Below are positions 7,914-16,216 of a DNA stretch of 64,000 bases, one piece after another. The stretch lies in contig CAAGBI010000052.1 in NCBI GenBank assembly GCA_900768015.1, positions 1 to 64,000 of the forward strand. The letters are read 5' to 3'. The position numbers were made by a program, and so were the translations under genes. The number at the start of each line of letters is the position of its first letter. Position 1 is the stretch's first letter. Below the pieces are notes generated by a model. That model saw only the letters and a program-made list of their open reading frames with translations, did no database searches and had not been told where the DNA came from. Source of the DNA: an uncultured Alistipes sp. (GTDB taxonomy: Bacteria; Bacteroidota; Bacteroidia; Bacteroidales; Rikenellaceae).

Positions 7914-9539
7914 ATGAGACATTTTCTAAGGAGCATCCTTGCAGTTGCGTTAATAGCCCTCGCTGCGGCGTGCCAGAACGAGCCACCCCACGAGCCCGTA
8001 AAGCCCAAGCCCTTCGCATTTGAGAACAAGCATATTAAGCATACGGAGCTGAGCCTCGACATCGCACCCCAGGATAAGGAGTTGGAGTATGTGGTGCTCT
8101 TTGCCGAGAAGAAACACTTCATCGCTAACGGCATCGACACACGCGAGGAGCTGCTCGCCGATGACCTCGCCATGCTCCGCCAGTATGCCGACTACTACGG
8201 CATCACCATCCGCGAGTTCCTCGAGGGCATGAAGTGGATAACAAAGGGCGACAAGGAGGGCTACAAGGTGACAAACCTCTACCCCGCAACCGAGTATGTC
8301 GTATATTGCTACGGCGTGAACATCGAGGGCGAGAACTACGAGGCGACAACCGAGGTCTACTACGAGGTTATCACGACCACTGCGCCCAAGTTGCAGGATA
8401 TAGATTTCGACATCAAGGCCAACATCGTGGGCAATAGCGTGGCCATAACCATCACGCCCAACGACTATAACGGCCTATACTACAGCTATATAGTTCCCGA
8501 CACCAACAACTACTATTTGCCCGAGGGTGCCCCCTTCAATGCCGACTACTTGGCCCACTACCGCAACACCACATGGGCGACATTCAACGAGCTTATAAAC
8601 AACCAGGGCATCGCTGCAGAGCAGTTCTGCCATAGTGGCGAGGTGACCATCAACGACCGCCTCAACCCCAATGCCAACTATATGGTCATCTGCTTCGCCG
8701 TGAGCGAAGACCAGACACCCATACTCTGCTCCGAGCCCTCAATCGCATACTTCGCAACACAGGAGAGCAACAAGAGCGACCTCAAAATAGAGATTAAGGT
8801 TGAGGAGATCACGCAGTATAACGCCATGCTCACCGTGACACCCTCGAAGAGAGGCGAGGATTATGCCTGCGTCTTCCTTGCAGCCTCGCAGCTGCCACCC
8901 CTCGAGAGCGAGTACGAGCAGATGATGTTTATAATCGAAAACTTCGACCCCGCAATCTTCTCGGGCCCATTCAGCGAGGCACTGACACCCCTTATGCCCA
9001 GCACGGAGTATGTCGTGGTGGCATTCGGCATTGAGAATAACCTCCCCACAACCGATATGTTCGCCTACCGCTTCACATCGCTTGAGGCGGGAACAAGTGA
9101 GGTCTACATCGAGAGCATTGAGATAGTAAAACTCTTTGATGCCGAGGAGATTATCGCCCTTGACAAGTCGTACACAAGTATCCTTGCGGAATGCGAGTGC
9201 GTGGCTATCGTCGAGGCCAAGACCAACATCCCCACCGATAAGTTGCGCTTCTGGTGGTATGAGGAGTGGATGCGCGTGGAGTACTCCGAGGAGGCCTTCC
9301 TTGAGGACCTGCTTATGTACGACTACGCCAACAACCCCGAGATGATGGACATGTACTACAGCATGAGCGACCAGGACCGCTTCCTCTTCGCGGGCATCGC
9401 CGAGGACGAGAATGGCAACATGAGCGAGATATTCTACACCGAGCCCTTCCTCATGTCGAAGGATATGTGCGACCCCGCCGAGGAGTTTTTCTCGTATGTC
9501 GGCAGTGCATCGACGACTGCTGTGATATTTAGACGCTAA
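7914..9539 (+). CDS. Surface lipoprotein with repeated Fn3-like domains, function unknown
   Basis: A 541-residue secreted protein with a lipoprotein signal (ALIALAAAC, Cys near residue 20). The rest appears built from repeated beta-sandwich units, each with a recognisable edge strand: YPATEYVVYCYGVN, NPNANYMVICFAVS and MPSTEYVVVAFGIE. These resemble fibronectin type III-like modules common in Bacteroidales cell-surface lipoproteins. A fourth, less clear unit ends the protein. No catalytic motif is seen. It is a single gene with its own promoter, and the following threonine aldolase starts 14 bases downstream. Role unknown; adhesion or glycan binding is only a guess. Confidence 0.8.
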   Translation: MRHFLRSILAVALIALAAACQNEPPHEPVKPKPFAFENKHIKHTELSLDIAPQDKELEYVVLFAEKKHFIANGIDTREELLADDLAMLRQYADYYGITIREFLEGMKWITKGDKEGYKVTNLYPATEYVVYCYGVNIEGENYEATTEVYYEVITTTAPKLQDIDFDIKANIVGNSVAITITPNDYNGLYYSYIVPDTNNYYLPEGAPFNADYLAHYRNTTWATFNELINNQGIAAEQFCHSGEVTINDRLNPNANYMVICFAVSEDQTPILCSEPSIAYFATQESNKSDLKIEIKVEEITQYNAMLTVTPSKRGEDYACVFLAASQLPPLESEYEQMMFIIENFDPAIFSGPFSEALTPLMPSTEYVVVAFGIENNLPTTDMFAYRFTSLEAGTSEVYIESIEIVKLFDAEEIIALDKSYTSILAECECVAIVEAKTNIPTDKLRFWWYEEWMRVEYSEEAFLEDLLMYDYANNPEMMDMYYSMSDQDRFLFAGIAEDENGNMSEIFYTEPFLMSKDMCDPAEEFFSYVGSASTTAVIFRR

Positions 9540-9553
9540 CAGACTATACACCA

Positions 9554-10582
9554 ATGATATACTTCAATTCAGACTATACTGCGGGTGCGCATCCGAAGGT
9601 TTTGGAGCGCCTTGTGGCAACAAATCTCGAGCACACCGTAGGCTATGGCAACGACCCTTACACCGCGCATGCCAAGGCACTTATACGCCGAGAGATAGGT
9701 TGCGAAGATGCCGAGGTGATGTTCCTCGTGGGTGGCACGCAGACAAATGCCACGGCCATAGATGGCATACTTGCGCGCCATGAGGGTGTCTTGGCTGCCG
9801 AGAGTGGCCATATCGCGGTGCATGAGTCAGGAGCGATAGAGGCATCGGGACATAAGGTGCTCACACTACCCCACTATGACGGCAAGGTTAAGACGGAGGA
9901 TGTCGAGAGCTTTATCACTGCGTTCTATGCCGACGAGACATACCCACACATGGTGGCACCAGGCATGCTCTACATATCGCAGCCAACGGAGTATGGCACG
10001 GTATATTCGCTCGAGGAGTTGGAGGCGCTGAGCGCCGTGTGTCACAAGCACAACATACCTCTATATATAGATGGTGCGCGCATGGGTTATGCCCTGGCGG
10101 CCGAGGGTGCCGACTTCACGCTCAGGGATATAGCACGCCTTGCCGATGTCTTTTACATCGGTGGCACGAAGCTCGGAACGCTCTTTGGCGAGGCACTCGT
10201 CGTTACCAACCGCGCGCTACTCAAAAACCTCTTCCCGCTTGTTAAGCAGCATGGCGCGTTGCTCGCCAAGGGCAGATTGTCGGGCGTGCAGTTCGAGGCG
10301 ATGTTTAGCGATGGGTTATACTATGAGATTGGCCGCCACGCCGTGGCATTGGCGCTACGCATACGCGAGGCCTTCCGCGCCAAGGGCTACGAGGTGGTCA
10401 TAGAGTCGCCCACCAACCAACAGTTCTTCCGCCTACCCAACGAGGTCATCGATAGCCTGCGCAAGGAGGTGTCGTTCGACTATTGGGGAGCGCGCGGCGA
10501 GAGGCACAGCATCGTGCGCTTCGTGACAAGCTGGAGCACAACAACGGAGGATGTGGATAGACTTATTGAGATACTCAATTAG
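9554..10582 (+). CDS. ltaE: Low-specificity L-threonine aldolase
   Basis: A 342-residue PLP enzyme of the beta-eliminating lyase / threonine aldolase family. It cleaves L-threonine or L-allo-threonine to glycine and acetaldehyde in the cytoplasm. It begins with the conserved FNSDYTAGAHPKVLE block; GYGNDPYT and VGGTQTNA match the substrate and phosphate-binding loops. DGARMGYAL holds the Asp-Gly-Ala-Arg that contacts PLP, and FYIGGTKLG carries the Schiff-base lysine. Length is normal. A strong symmetrical terminator follows. Confidence 0.92.
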   Translation: MIYFNSDYTAGAHPKVLERLVATNLEHTVGYGNDPYTAHAKALIRREIGCEDAEVMFLVGGTQTNATAIDGILARHEGVLAAESGHIAVHESGAIEASGHKVLTLPHYDGKVKTEDVESFITAFYADETYPHMVAPGMLYISQPTEYGTVYSLEELEALSAVCHKHNIPLYIDGARMGYALAAEGADFTLRDIARLADVFYIGGTKLGTLFGEALVVTNRALLKNLFPLVKQHGALLAKGRLSGVQFEAMFSDGLYYEIGRHAVALALRIREAFRAKGYEVVIESPTNQQFFRLPNEVIDSLRKEVSFDYWGARGERHSIVRFVTSWSTTTEDVDRLIEILN

Positions 10583-10611
10583 TAATTAGCAATTAGTAAT
10601 TAGTAATAAAT

Positions 10612-10649
10612 AGATTAGGGGAGTTTAGCGCACTAAACTCCCCTAATCT
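10612..10649. terminator. Perfect 16-bp hairpin between convergent genes
   Basis: AGATTAGGGGAGTTTA and its exact complement flank a six-base loop. It lies between convergent ltaE and the nitroreductase and probably stops transcription both ways, although no long T-run follows. Just upstream is a short tandem array of ATTAGTA/ATTAGCA words (10579-10607). A weaker echo of the right arm (TTAATCTCCCTAAACTCCC) follows at about 10661-10679. Confidence 0.7.
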
Positions 10650-10683
10650 CGTTAAATTCCTTAATCTCCCTAAACTCCCTGCC

Positions 10684-11217
10684 TTACTCGGCGAACAAGA
10701 TGCGCTCGGGGCCCTCATACTCGGGCAGTGGCTTGGGTGTGTAGTCGGCATAGCCGATAGAGATTACGCATAGGATGCGGTACTCCGCGGGTATCTCGGG
10801 CAACACCTCCTTAACATAGTCCTCGCTACGCTGGCTCTCGGGGTCGTCCTGCAATGTGCGGTAGTCACCCACATGCACCCAGCATGATGCGAGACCCTCA
10901 TCCACAAGTGCGAGCTGCAGCACCGTAGCCATGATAGCGGCATTTGTCTGCCACATGGGTGATGCCGCCTCGTCGCCCATAACGACGATTGCAGCACCCG
11001 CCTCCTCCAAGAGGCTTGAGCCCCAATCGCGAAGGCGACCAAGTGCGCGCACCTTCGAGAGGTTAGTAACAGCCATAAGGCGTGTAGAGCGTGTATTCTT
11101 TGATGATGGAGCGCGAAGTGCAGTCTCCATTGCTGAGCGAAGGCGCTCAACCTCAACGGGTTTGCCTGTATAGCGGCGTGTAGAGCGGCGCTTTCTTACT
11201 ACTTCCTTAAATTCCAT
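10684..11217 (-). CDS. Nitroreductase family protein
   Basis: A 177-residue FMN-dependent nitroreductase-fold protein. The N-terminal RKRRSTRRYTGKPVE motif contains the FMN-phosphate-binding arginines, and LRAPSSKNTRS is the second FMN contact. The C-terminal PEIPAEYRILCVISIGYA with KPLPEYE is typical of the small SagB/NfnB-type members found in Bacteroidales. These reduce quinones, nitro compounds or flavin intermediates with NAD(P)H. The substrate cannot be inferred. It is convergent with ltaE. Confidence 0.88.
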   Translation of the reverse strand: MEFKEVVRKRRSTRRYTGKPVEVERLRSAMETALRAPSSKNTRSTRLMAVTNLSKVRALGRLRDWGSSLLEEAGAAIVVMGDEAASPMWQTNAAIMATVLQLALVDEGLASCWVHVGDYRTLQDDPESQRSEDYVKEVLPEIPAEYRILCVISIGYADYTPKPLPEYEGPERILFAE

Positions 11218-11246
11218 AATTATCTAAAATTAAAATATTTACACAT

Positions 11247-11283
11247 TATCTTTGCAAAAATAGTGATTTTTTTTGTATATTTG
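11247..11283 (+). promoter_or_regulatory. Two -7 boxes in tandem before the HAD gene
   Basis: TATCTTTG at 11247-11254 and TATATTTG at 11276-11283 lie on the same strand, 55 and 26 bases before the ATG. Either or both could serve. Confidence 0.5.
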
Positions 11284-11308
11284 AAGTGGTTATATAAAAA
11301 AAGGTACT

Positions 11309-12160
11309 ATGAAAGAGAAGATTACCGTAGCGCTAATATACGATTTCGACGGCACACTCGCACCGGGCAACATGCAGGAGTATGACTTCATCCCCGCCGT
11401 GGGCAAGAGTAACATGGAGTTCTGGCACGAGGCAAACACCCTGGCCGAGGAGCAGGATGCCGACCAGGTGCTGACATACATGGCACGCATGATTCAGGCG
11501 GCGCAGTCGAAGGGCCTATCTCTGCGCCGTGAGGCCTTCCGCGAGTCGGGTCGCAATGTGAAGTTCTACCGCGGCGTGGAGGAGTGGTTCAAACGCATAA
11601 ACCGATATGGCGAGAAGCATGGCGTGCGCATACTACACTATGTCAACTCTTCGGGCCTCAAGGAGATTATCGAGGGCACAAGCATAGCCCACGAGTTCAA
11701 GAACATCTACGCCTGCTCGTTCCTCTACAATGTCGACGGCATAGCCTACTGGCCCGCCGTGGCGGTGAACTACACCAACAAGACGCAGTTCATCTTCAAG
11801 ATAAACAAGGGCGTAGAGTCGGTCTTCGACACCAAGGATGTAAACCGCTTTATGGAGGAGTCGAAGCGCCCCGTGCCCTTCTCGCGCATGATATACTTCG
11901 GCGATGGTACTACGGACATCCCCTGCATGAAGCTCGTCAAGAACTTCGGCGGCCACTCCATCGCTGTCTACAACCCCGAGGAGCAGGGTCAGCGCCTTGT
12001 GCTCAACGAGCTTATCCGCGACAACCGCGTGAACCATGTATGCCCCGCCGACTACTCCGAGGGCTCGGAGGCCGACACCATCGTCAAGACCATCATCGAT
12101 AAGGTGGTTATGGACCAGCGCCTGGCAGAGCTTGAGGTAGCCCGCGAGGAGAGACAGTAA
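11309..12160 (+). CDS. HAD-family phosphatase
   Basis: A 283-residue haloacid dehalogenase-superfamily protein. Motif I is IYDFDGTLAPGN, with Asp as nucleophile and the second Asp as acid. A serine motif II lies in LHYVNSSGL. Motif IV is YFGDGTTDIPCMKL. The cap between I and II (about residues 20-110) is helical, as in phosphoserine-phosphatase-like HADs. A cytoplasmic small-molecule phosphatase is likely; the substrate is unknown. Two promoter boxes precede it and the first barrel paralogue follows 26 bases later. Confidence 0.85.
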   Translation: MKEKITVALIYDFDGTLAPGNMQEYDFIPAVGKSNMEFWHEANTLAEEQDADQVLTYMARMIQAAQSKGLSLRREAFRESGRNVKFYRGVEEWFKRINRYGEKHGVRILHYVNSSGLKEIIEGTSIAHEFKNIYACSFLYNVDGIAYWPAVAVNYTNKTQFIFKINKGVESVFDTKDVNRFMEESKRPVPFSRMIYFGDGTTDIPCMKLVKNFGGHSIAVYNPEEQGQRLVLNELIRDNRVNHVCPADYSEGSEADTIVKTIIDKVVMDQRLAELEVAREERQ

Positions 12161-12186
12161 CAAAAATTAGTAATTAAAAGTCTACC

Positions 12187-12858
12187 ATGAAATACAGAGG
12201 CGTCATAGTTCTACTACTCGTTGTCGCGACACTCATCGCACTACCAAGTAAGTCAAGTGCTCAAAATTTTGAAGCTAACGACTATGCTGATAGCTATTAC
12301 GCGCAGTATGAGGATAACGGCACAAAGCGCAAGAACATTACACTCGCAACACGCAACGACATACGCATTGGTGCAGGAGTACCAGGTGGTGTAAGCATCA
12401 TCAGCCTTCAAGGTTTTTTGATGGCCGTAACAGGCAACACTTATTTCGGGCTAAATGACTTCTTTACCCCAGAGACAACATATCTAACACCCCTCTCATT
12501 TGAGTATAATCGCTACCGCAAAGAGTGGCTGGTTGTGGGTGTGAAGCTACACTACTCCCAGATAGAGGGGGATTTGTACGACCCCGAGAGTGGCGCATAT
12601 CAGGGCAGAGTTGGAAACTACCTTATGGGCGCCATGGCGAACTTCCGTTTTGAGTATCTGCGCAGAGAGTGTGTTCAACTCTACTCGGGATGTGCTGTGG
12701 GTGCTGGTGTTCGCTTCACCGATATCACAACACTCCCGACATTGATGGTCGACTGGACATATATCGGCATCTCTTTCGGTAGAAAATTTTTCGGTTATAC
12801 AGAATTTGGCGGTGGCGTGAGTGGTTTTCTACGCGCAGGTATAGGTGGCAGATTCTAA
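12187..12858 (+). CDS. Outer-membrane beta-barrel-like protein, paralogue 1
   Basis: A 223-residue secreted protein: a signal peptide (about 1-25, ending SSAQ), then alternating strands. It shares its plan with the next two genes. Shared signs are a TPLSFEYNxYxKxWLxVG block in the middle, a GxxxNxRFEYLRRExVQLYSG block, a YIGISFGRKFFGYTEFGGG block and a C-terminal AGIGGRF. A final aromatic residue after a glycine-rich strand is the sorting signal of outer-membrane barrels. Function is not known. Its terminator overlaps the stop codon. Confidence 0.75.
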   Translation: MKYRGVIVLLLVVATLIALPSKSSAQNFEANDYADSYYAQYEDNGTKRKNITLATRNDIRIGAGVPGGVSIISLQGFLMAVTGNTYFGLNDFFTPETTYLTPLSFEYNRYRKEWLVVGVKLHYSQIEGDLYDPESGAYQGRVGNYLMGAMANFRFEYLRRECVQLYSGCAVGAGVRFTDITTLPTLMVDWTYIGISFGRKFFGYTEFGGGVSGFLRAGIGGRF

Positions 12859-12873
12859 GCCACCTTTTTTTTG
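12844..12873 (+). terminator. Terminator overlapping the stop codon of the first barrel gene
   Basis: GGTGGC / GCCACC stem with the last codons and TAA in the loop, followed by eight T residues. Confidence 0.8.
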
Positions 12874-12894
12874 TTTTATACCCGCATAACTCTA

Positions 12895-12953
12895 TGATAA
12901 TCAGTAGTTACTACACCAATATTACACATATCGTCGTAACTCACTGATTATCA
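12895..12953. repeat. 16-17-nt inverted repeat between barrel paralogues
   Basis: TGATAATCAGTAGTTA (12895-12910) and its near-perfect complement at 12937-12953 flank 26 bases. There is no T-run. It lies between a terminator and the next promoter, so it is probably an operator or a small structured element. Confidence 0.5.
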
Positions 12954-13045
12954 ACAAGATGAAAAACTCGCAAAATCGCGTTTTGTAACACACTGTTTTT
13001 CAGCGATTTAAGTAGTGGGTCGCGGAAAAATTCGAGGCCAAAAAA

Positions 13046-13078
13046 TTTGGCGAAAGGGGTATAAGTGGTGTATCTTTG
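13046..13078 (+). promoter_or_regulatory. Promoter of the second barrel gene
   Basis: TTTG (13046-13049), 21 bases, then TATCTTTG (13071-13078), 29 bases before the ATG. Confidence 0.7.
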
Positions 13079-13107
13079 CAGTAGGAAAACTAAAAATTCA
13101 GTCCAAC

Positions 13108-13806
13108 ATGAAACCGAATCGCAGCATAACACTTCTACTATTGGCAGTGGTGCTCATGGCGCTACCCACAAAACTGAGTGCGCAGATCTACGAGTTCAGG
13201 GATGCCAGTGGTCTCTATCGCGTGGAGTACATACCCAACGAGAAGTTGGATAAGCTGGCTGCGCAAAAGACCAGCTACAAGGACCATATCGAGCTACGCC
13301 TTGGCATCGCCTACAACCCATACACTCCTATGGGTTACGCCTCAACGCTATACTGGAAGAGATACCCCGTGACGCTACCTCCCAACACCATTGTTAATAA
13401 TACAAGGTGGTTCACCACGAACTTCGACTTTGGAGGCTGGATAAAGCGCTGGTTATATGTTGGTGGCGTGGCGACATGGACAACGGGCTACGAGCGCGTG
13501 ACGAGCACCGTGGACCGCAGCCGCGTGGATACCTTCAACTACAACAACTTCACCTTCATGCCCTTGATACGCTTCGCATGGCTTAATCGCGGCATCGTAC
13601 AGCTATACTCGGGTGTGGGTCTGGGTGCGACATACGAGATATACGACGACACGCTGAGTTCCAAGGTGAAGGGCTATCACGCGGCATACGATGTGACATT
13701 CATCGGCATAACCGTGGGTCGCAAGTGGTTTGGCTACTTCGACATTGGCGCGGGCAATCGCGGCGTCATAAGCGCAGGAATTGGATACAGATTTAACAAT
13801 AAATAG
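13108..13806 (+). CDS. Outer-membrane beta-barrel-like protein, paralogue 2
   Basis: A 232-residue protein. The start at 13108 opens the signal peptide MKPNRSITLLLLAVVLMALP; an in-frame ATG 31 codons upstream is before the promoter and is rejected. It shares with its neighbours the KRWLYVGG block, the LNRGIVQLYSGVGLGA block, the DVTFIGITVGRKWFGYFDIGAG block and a C-terminal AGIGYRF followed by NNK. It likely forms a small barrel of eight or ten strands. Function is unknown. It is transcribed with the third copy, which starts a few bases after its stop. Confidence 0.75.
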   Translation: MKPNRSITLLLLAVVLMALPTKLSAQIYEFRDASGLYRVEYIPNEKLDKLAAQKTSYKDHIELRLGIAYNPYTPMGYASTLYWKRYPVTLPPNTIVNNTRWFTTNFDFGGWIKRWLYVGGVATWTTGYERVTSTVDRSRVDTFNYNNFTFMPLIRFAWLNRGIVQLYSGVGLGATYEIYDDTLSSKVKGYHAAYDVTFIGITVGRKWFGYFDIGAGNRGVISAGIGYRFNNK

Positions 13807-13812
13807 TTGGCT

Positions 13813-14535
13813 ATGAGAGAGACAAAATTCAAAAATACCGTTATGCTGCTCCTTGCCCTGGCATTTATGGGTGGAGCAGCGTCAAAGGCTGTGGCACAGG
13901 AGCTTAGCCCCGAGGAGGCATACCGACGCGCATCCTACATCGTGGCGCAGAATGATGATGACGACGATGAGCGTCGCGAGTACGACACCCTACGCTGGAG
14001 GCATAACCTTCGCATTACATTTGGTACGCCAAGTGCCATACAGACCTTCTTTCTTGACGGCATAATGAGCGAGTCGGACGAGATAATCGCCCCATCGCGC
14101 ATATCCACAACAAGCGATGTACTTGCCAAGTATCGCTACTACACCACCCCAACCATCATGGTTACGCCCATCTCCGTGGAGTACAACTACTATGTTAAGA
14201 AGTGGCTCACGGTGGGTGGCAGGGCGACATTCACCTCGCTCTACAACGAGGTGCGCAACATCGCCACCGACGAGAAGCTATACTCCAACGGCAGCTACGC
14301 CCTGGGCCTCATACTCAATGTGCGCTTCGAGTATATGCGCAGAGAGTATGTGCAGATGTACTCGGCTGTAGGTCTGGGACTTGCGGCGCGCTTTGAGTAT
14401 AACCGTGGCATCATGACACCCATGTACGACTTCACCTATTTCGGCATCGTGGTGGGCAAGGGCTTCTACGGTTTCGCAGAGATTGGCGCGGGCCTAAGTG
14501 GCTGTGCGCGAGCAGGTATTGGCTTTAGATTTTAG
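13813..14535 (+). CDS. Outer-membrane beta-barrel-like protein, paralogue 3
   Basis: A 240-residue paralogue. The ATG at 13813 is preferred to a TTG two codons earlier; it lies 6 bases after the previous stop. A signal peptide ends KAVAQ. An acidic stretch of six Asp/Glu (NDDDDDERREYD) sits between the signal and the first strand. The shared core follows: TPISVEYNYYVKKWLTVGG, LNVRFEYMRREYVQMYSAVG, YDFTYFGIVVGKGFYGFAEIGAG and C-terminal AGIGFRF. Function is unknown. The lipoprotein gene follows after 29 bases. Confidence 0.75.
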   Translation: MRETKFKNTVMLLLALAFMGGAASKAVAQELSPEEAYRRASYIVAQNDDDDDERREYDTLRWRHNLRITFGTPSAIQTFFLDGIMSESDEIIAPSRISTTSDVLAKYRYYTTPTIMVTPISVEYNYYVKKWLTVGGRATFTSLYNEVRNIATDEKLYSNGSYALGLILNVRFEYMRREYVQMYSAVGLGLAARFEYNRGIMTPMYDFTYFGIVVGKGFYGFAEIGAGLSGCARAGIGFRF

Positions 14536-14564
14536 GCAGGTTACTCCTTAAACACTTCAAAACT

Positions 14565-15365
14565 ATGAGACGACTTTTACGATACGCAACAATAGTATTT
14601 GCACTACTCGCGGCTACGGCTTGCGAGTATAGCGAGGGCACAGAGCGAAACCCAAATTTGCTTGGCAAGGCGATATGGAACACCGCCTACCCCGACCTCT
14701 ATCGCGTGAACGAGATTTTAGACTTCGTGGCCAACTACAACTACTATCTTACAATCGACGATGGTGCTAATAATGAGATAGATAACGAGGCTGAGAGCGA
14801 GGCTGAGCGCTACAAGAGAGAGGAGCTGAATAACCCTCAGGCTATTACCATCGAGCATAACACCCACACCCTCATCTACGGCACGGACTACGGCACCACA
14901 TACACCATAACCTTCGAGATGCTCGAGGATAGGTGGGAGGTGAAGCGCACGGGCGGCAACGGCTTCGACCTCACCATAAGCGAGGCGACAGAGGCCAACA
15001 CCTACACGGTACACTTCGACACCATCTACAACATCGAGTCTACGGGCAATGGCGACTTCAAGGTGAAGTGTACCTACGACGAGGTGGGCACGCCCATGAT
15101 AGAGTTCAAGGGCACACTCGTAATGGTGGATAGCGAGGAGAGCACCACCAAGCCCTTGACCATAACTACCCAAATTAGCGATTGGATGAGCTTCAACAAC
15201 GAGCGCTACGCCGCTTGCATACCCCACAAGGGCAGGATGAAGATTACTGTGGAGGATATGCTCTACGGCACAACCGACGAGATTACAGCATCGATAGTTG
15301 AGAATAACGACCGCTATGGCGTGAGCATCTGGTGCTTGGGCGAGGTAAAAGGCTACTATTTCTAA
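14565..15365 (+). CDS. Lipoprotein of unknown function
   Basis: A 266-residue protein with lipoprotein signal FALLAATAC (Cys about residue 20). The body is rich in Thr, Glu and beta-prone segments, and an acidic run (NNEIDNEAESEAERYKREE) lies near residues 68-86. No family is recognised. It follows the three barrel paralogues on the same strand and may belong to their operon. Surface or periplasmic location is inferred from the signal. Confidence 0.7.
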   Translation: MRRLLRYATIVFALLAATACEYSEGTERNPNLLGKAIWNTAYPDLYRVNEILDFVANYNYYLTIDDGANNEIDNEAESEAERYKREELNNPQAITIEHNTHTLIYGTDYGTTYTITFEMLEDRWEVKRTGGNGFDLTISEATEANTYTVHFDTIYNIESTGNGDFKVKCTYDEVGTPMIEFKGTLVMVDSEESTTKPLTITTQISDWMSFNNERYAACIPHKGRMKITVEDMLYGTTDEITASIVENNDRYGVSIWCLGEVKGYYF

Positions 15366-15374
15366 AATTTTCGC

Positions 15375-15382
15375 TATCTTTG
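15375..15382 (+). promoter_or_regulatory. -7 box of rdgB, nearly touching the ATG
   Basis: TATCTTTG ends only four bases before the ATG at 15387. Bacteroidota transcripts usually start a few bases past this box, so the message should have little or no leader. Confidence 0.6.
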
Positions 15383-15386
15383 CGCC

Positions 15387-15956
15387 ATGAAACGCATTGT
15401 ATTTGCTACGAATAATGCCCACAAACTTTCCGAGGTGAAGGCTGTGTTGGGCGATGGATATGAGCTTGTTACGCTCCGCGAGGTGGGTATCACGGAGGAT
15501 ATTCCCGAGACGGGCGCTACGCTCGACGAGAACGCATCGATCAAGGCGCGCTATGTCTTTGAGCGCACAGGTTTAGACTGTTTTGCCGACGACACGGGTC
15601 TCGAGGTGGAGGCTCTGGGTGGCGCACCAGGTGTACACTCGGCACGCTACGCAACCGATGGTCACGACTTCGCGGCCAACAACGCCAAGCTACTCCGCGA
15701 GCTCGAGGGCAAGGATAACCGTCGAGCCCGCTTCCGCACCGTTATATCGTTGATACGCAACGGTGTAGAGGAGCAGGTGGAGGGCATTGTGGAGGGCCGC
15801 ATCGCCACCACTATGACGGGTAGCGAGGGCTTCGGCTACGACCCCTTGTTCATCCCCGAGGGCTACGACAAATCGTTTGCCGAGATGAGTGCCGAGGAGA
15901 AAAATGCTATCTCGCACCGCGGTCGTGCAGTCGAGGCATTGGTCAAGATTTTGTAA
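15387..15956 (+). CDS. rdgB: Non-canonical purine NTP pyrophosphatase (RdgB/HAM1)
   Basis: A 189-residue enzyme that hydrolyses dITP, XTP and ITP to monophosphates, keeping deaminated purines out of DNA and RNA. The start VFATNNAHKLSEVK is the phosphate-binding motif (T/SxxxxK). ASIKARYVFERTG, DDTGLEVEALGGAPGVHSARY and SEGFGYDPLFIPEG are signature blocks. The C-terminal SHRGRAVEAL closes the base pocket. Length is normal. It appears to have its own near-leaderless promoter and a terminator. Confidence 0.95.
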   Translation: MKRIVFATNNAHKLSEVKAVLGDGYELVTLREVGITEDIPETGATLDENASIKARYVFERTGLDCFADDTGLEVEALGGAPGVHSARYATDGHDFAANNAKLLRELEGKDNRRARFRTVISLIRNGVEEQVEGIVEGRIATTMTGSEGFGYDPLFIPEGYDKSFAEMSAEEKNAISHRGRAVEALVKIL

Positions 15957-15971
15957 TCAAAAAAAATAGCA

Positions 15972-16003
15972 GTGGGGTGACTAAATTTAGCCACCCTTTT
16001 TGC
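15972..16003 (+). terminator. Terminator after rdgB
   Basis: GGGTG-A-CTAAA paired with TTTAG-C-CACCC, followed by a T-rich tract. Confidence 0.7.
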
Positions 16004-16008
16004 TTTAA

Positions 16009-16129
16009 GAGGTTGAATAAAAAGATGTAGTTTTAGGCTTGCGAAGCCCGAAAAAGCAGAGTTTACTAAAGCGTAAATGAGCATTTTGAGGGCAAGCGTA
16101 ACGACAAAATACACTTTTTATTCAGCCTC
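16009..16129. repeat. 121-nt repeat with covarying ends, copy 1
   Basis: The arms GAGGTTGAATAAAAAG (16009-16024) and CTTTTTATTCAGCCTC (16114-16129) are complementary. The interior shares long runs with the copy at 46131-46251 (for example GAGTTTACT, AGCGTAAATGAGCA, TTTGAG). It contains a TTTAC/GTAAA hairpin and a GGCTT/AAGCC hairpin. Both copies are exactly 121 nt. Confidence 0.75.
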
Positions 16130-16199
16130 TCTTTTTTGTAAAAATACTATTGCTACGCAATAATCTCAAATATTATGCGTTAAAACCAAAGAAAAATTG

Positions 16200-16207
16200 T
16201 ATCTTTG
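16200..16207 (+). promoter_or_regulatory. -7 box of the envelope-biogenesis operon
   Basis: TATCTTTG ending nine bases before the ATG at 16217, again implying a very short leader. Confidence 0.6.
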
Positions 16208-16216
16208 CGAGTTATT

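Noticed and set aside
13015..13107. Upstream in-frame start for the second barrel protein
   Set aside because: It precedes the promoter and would bury the signal peptide.
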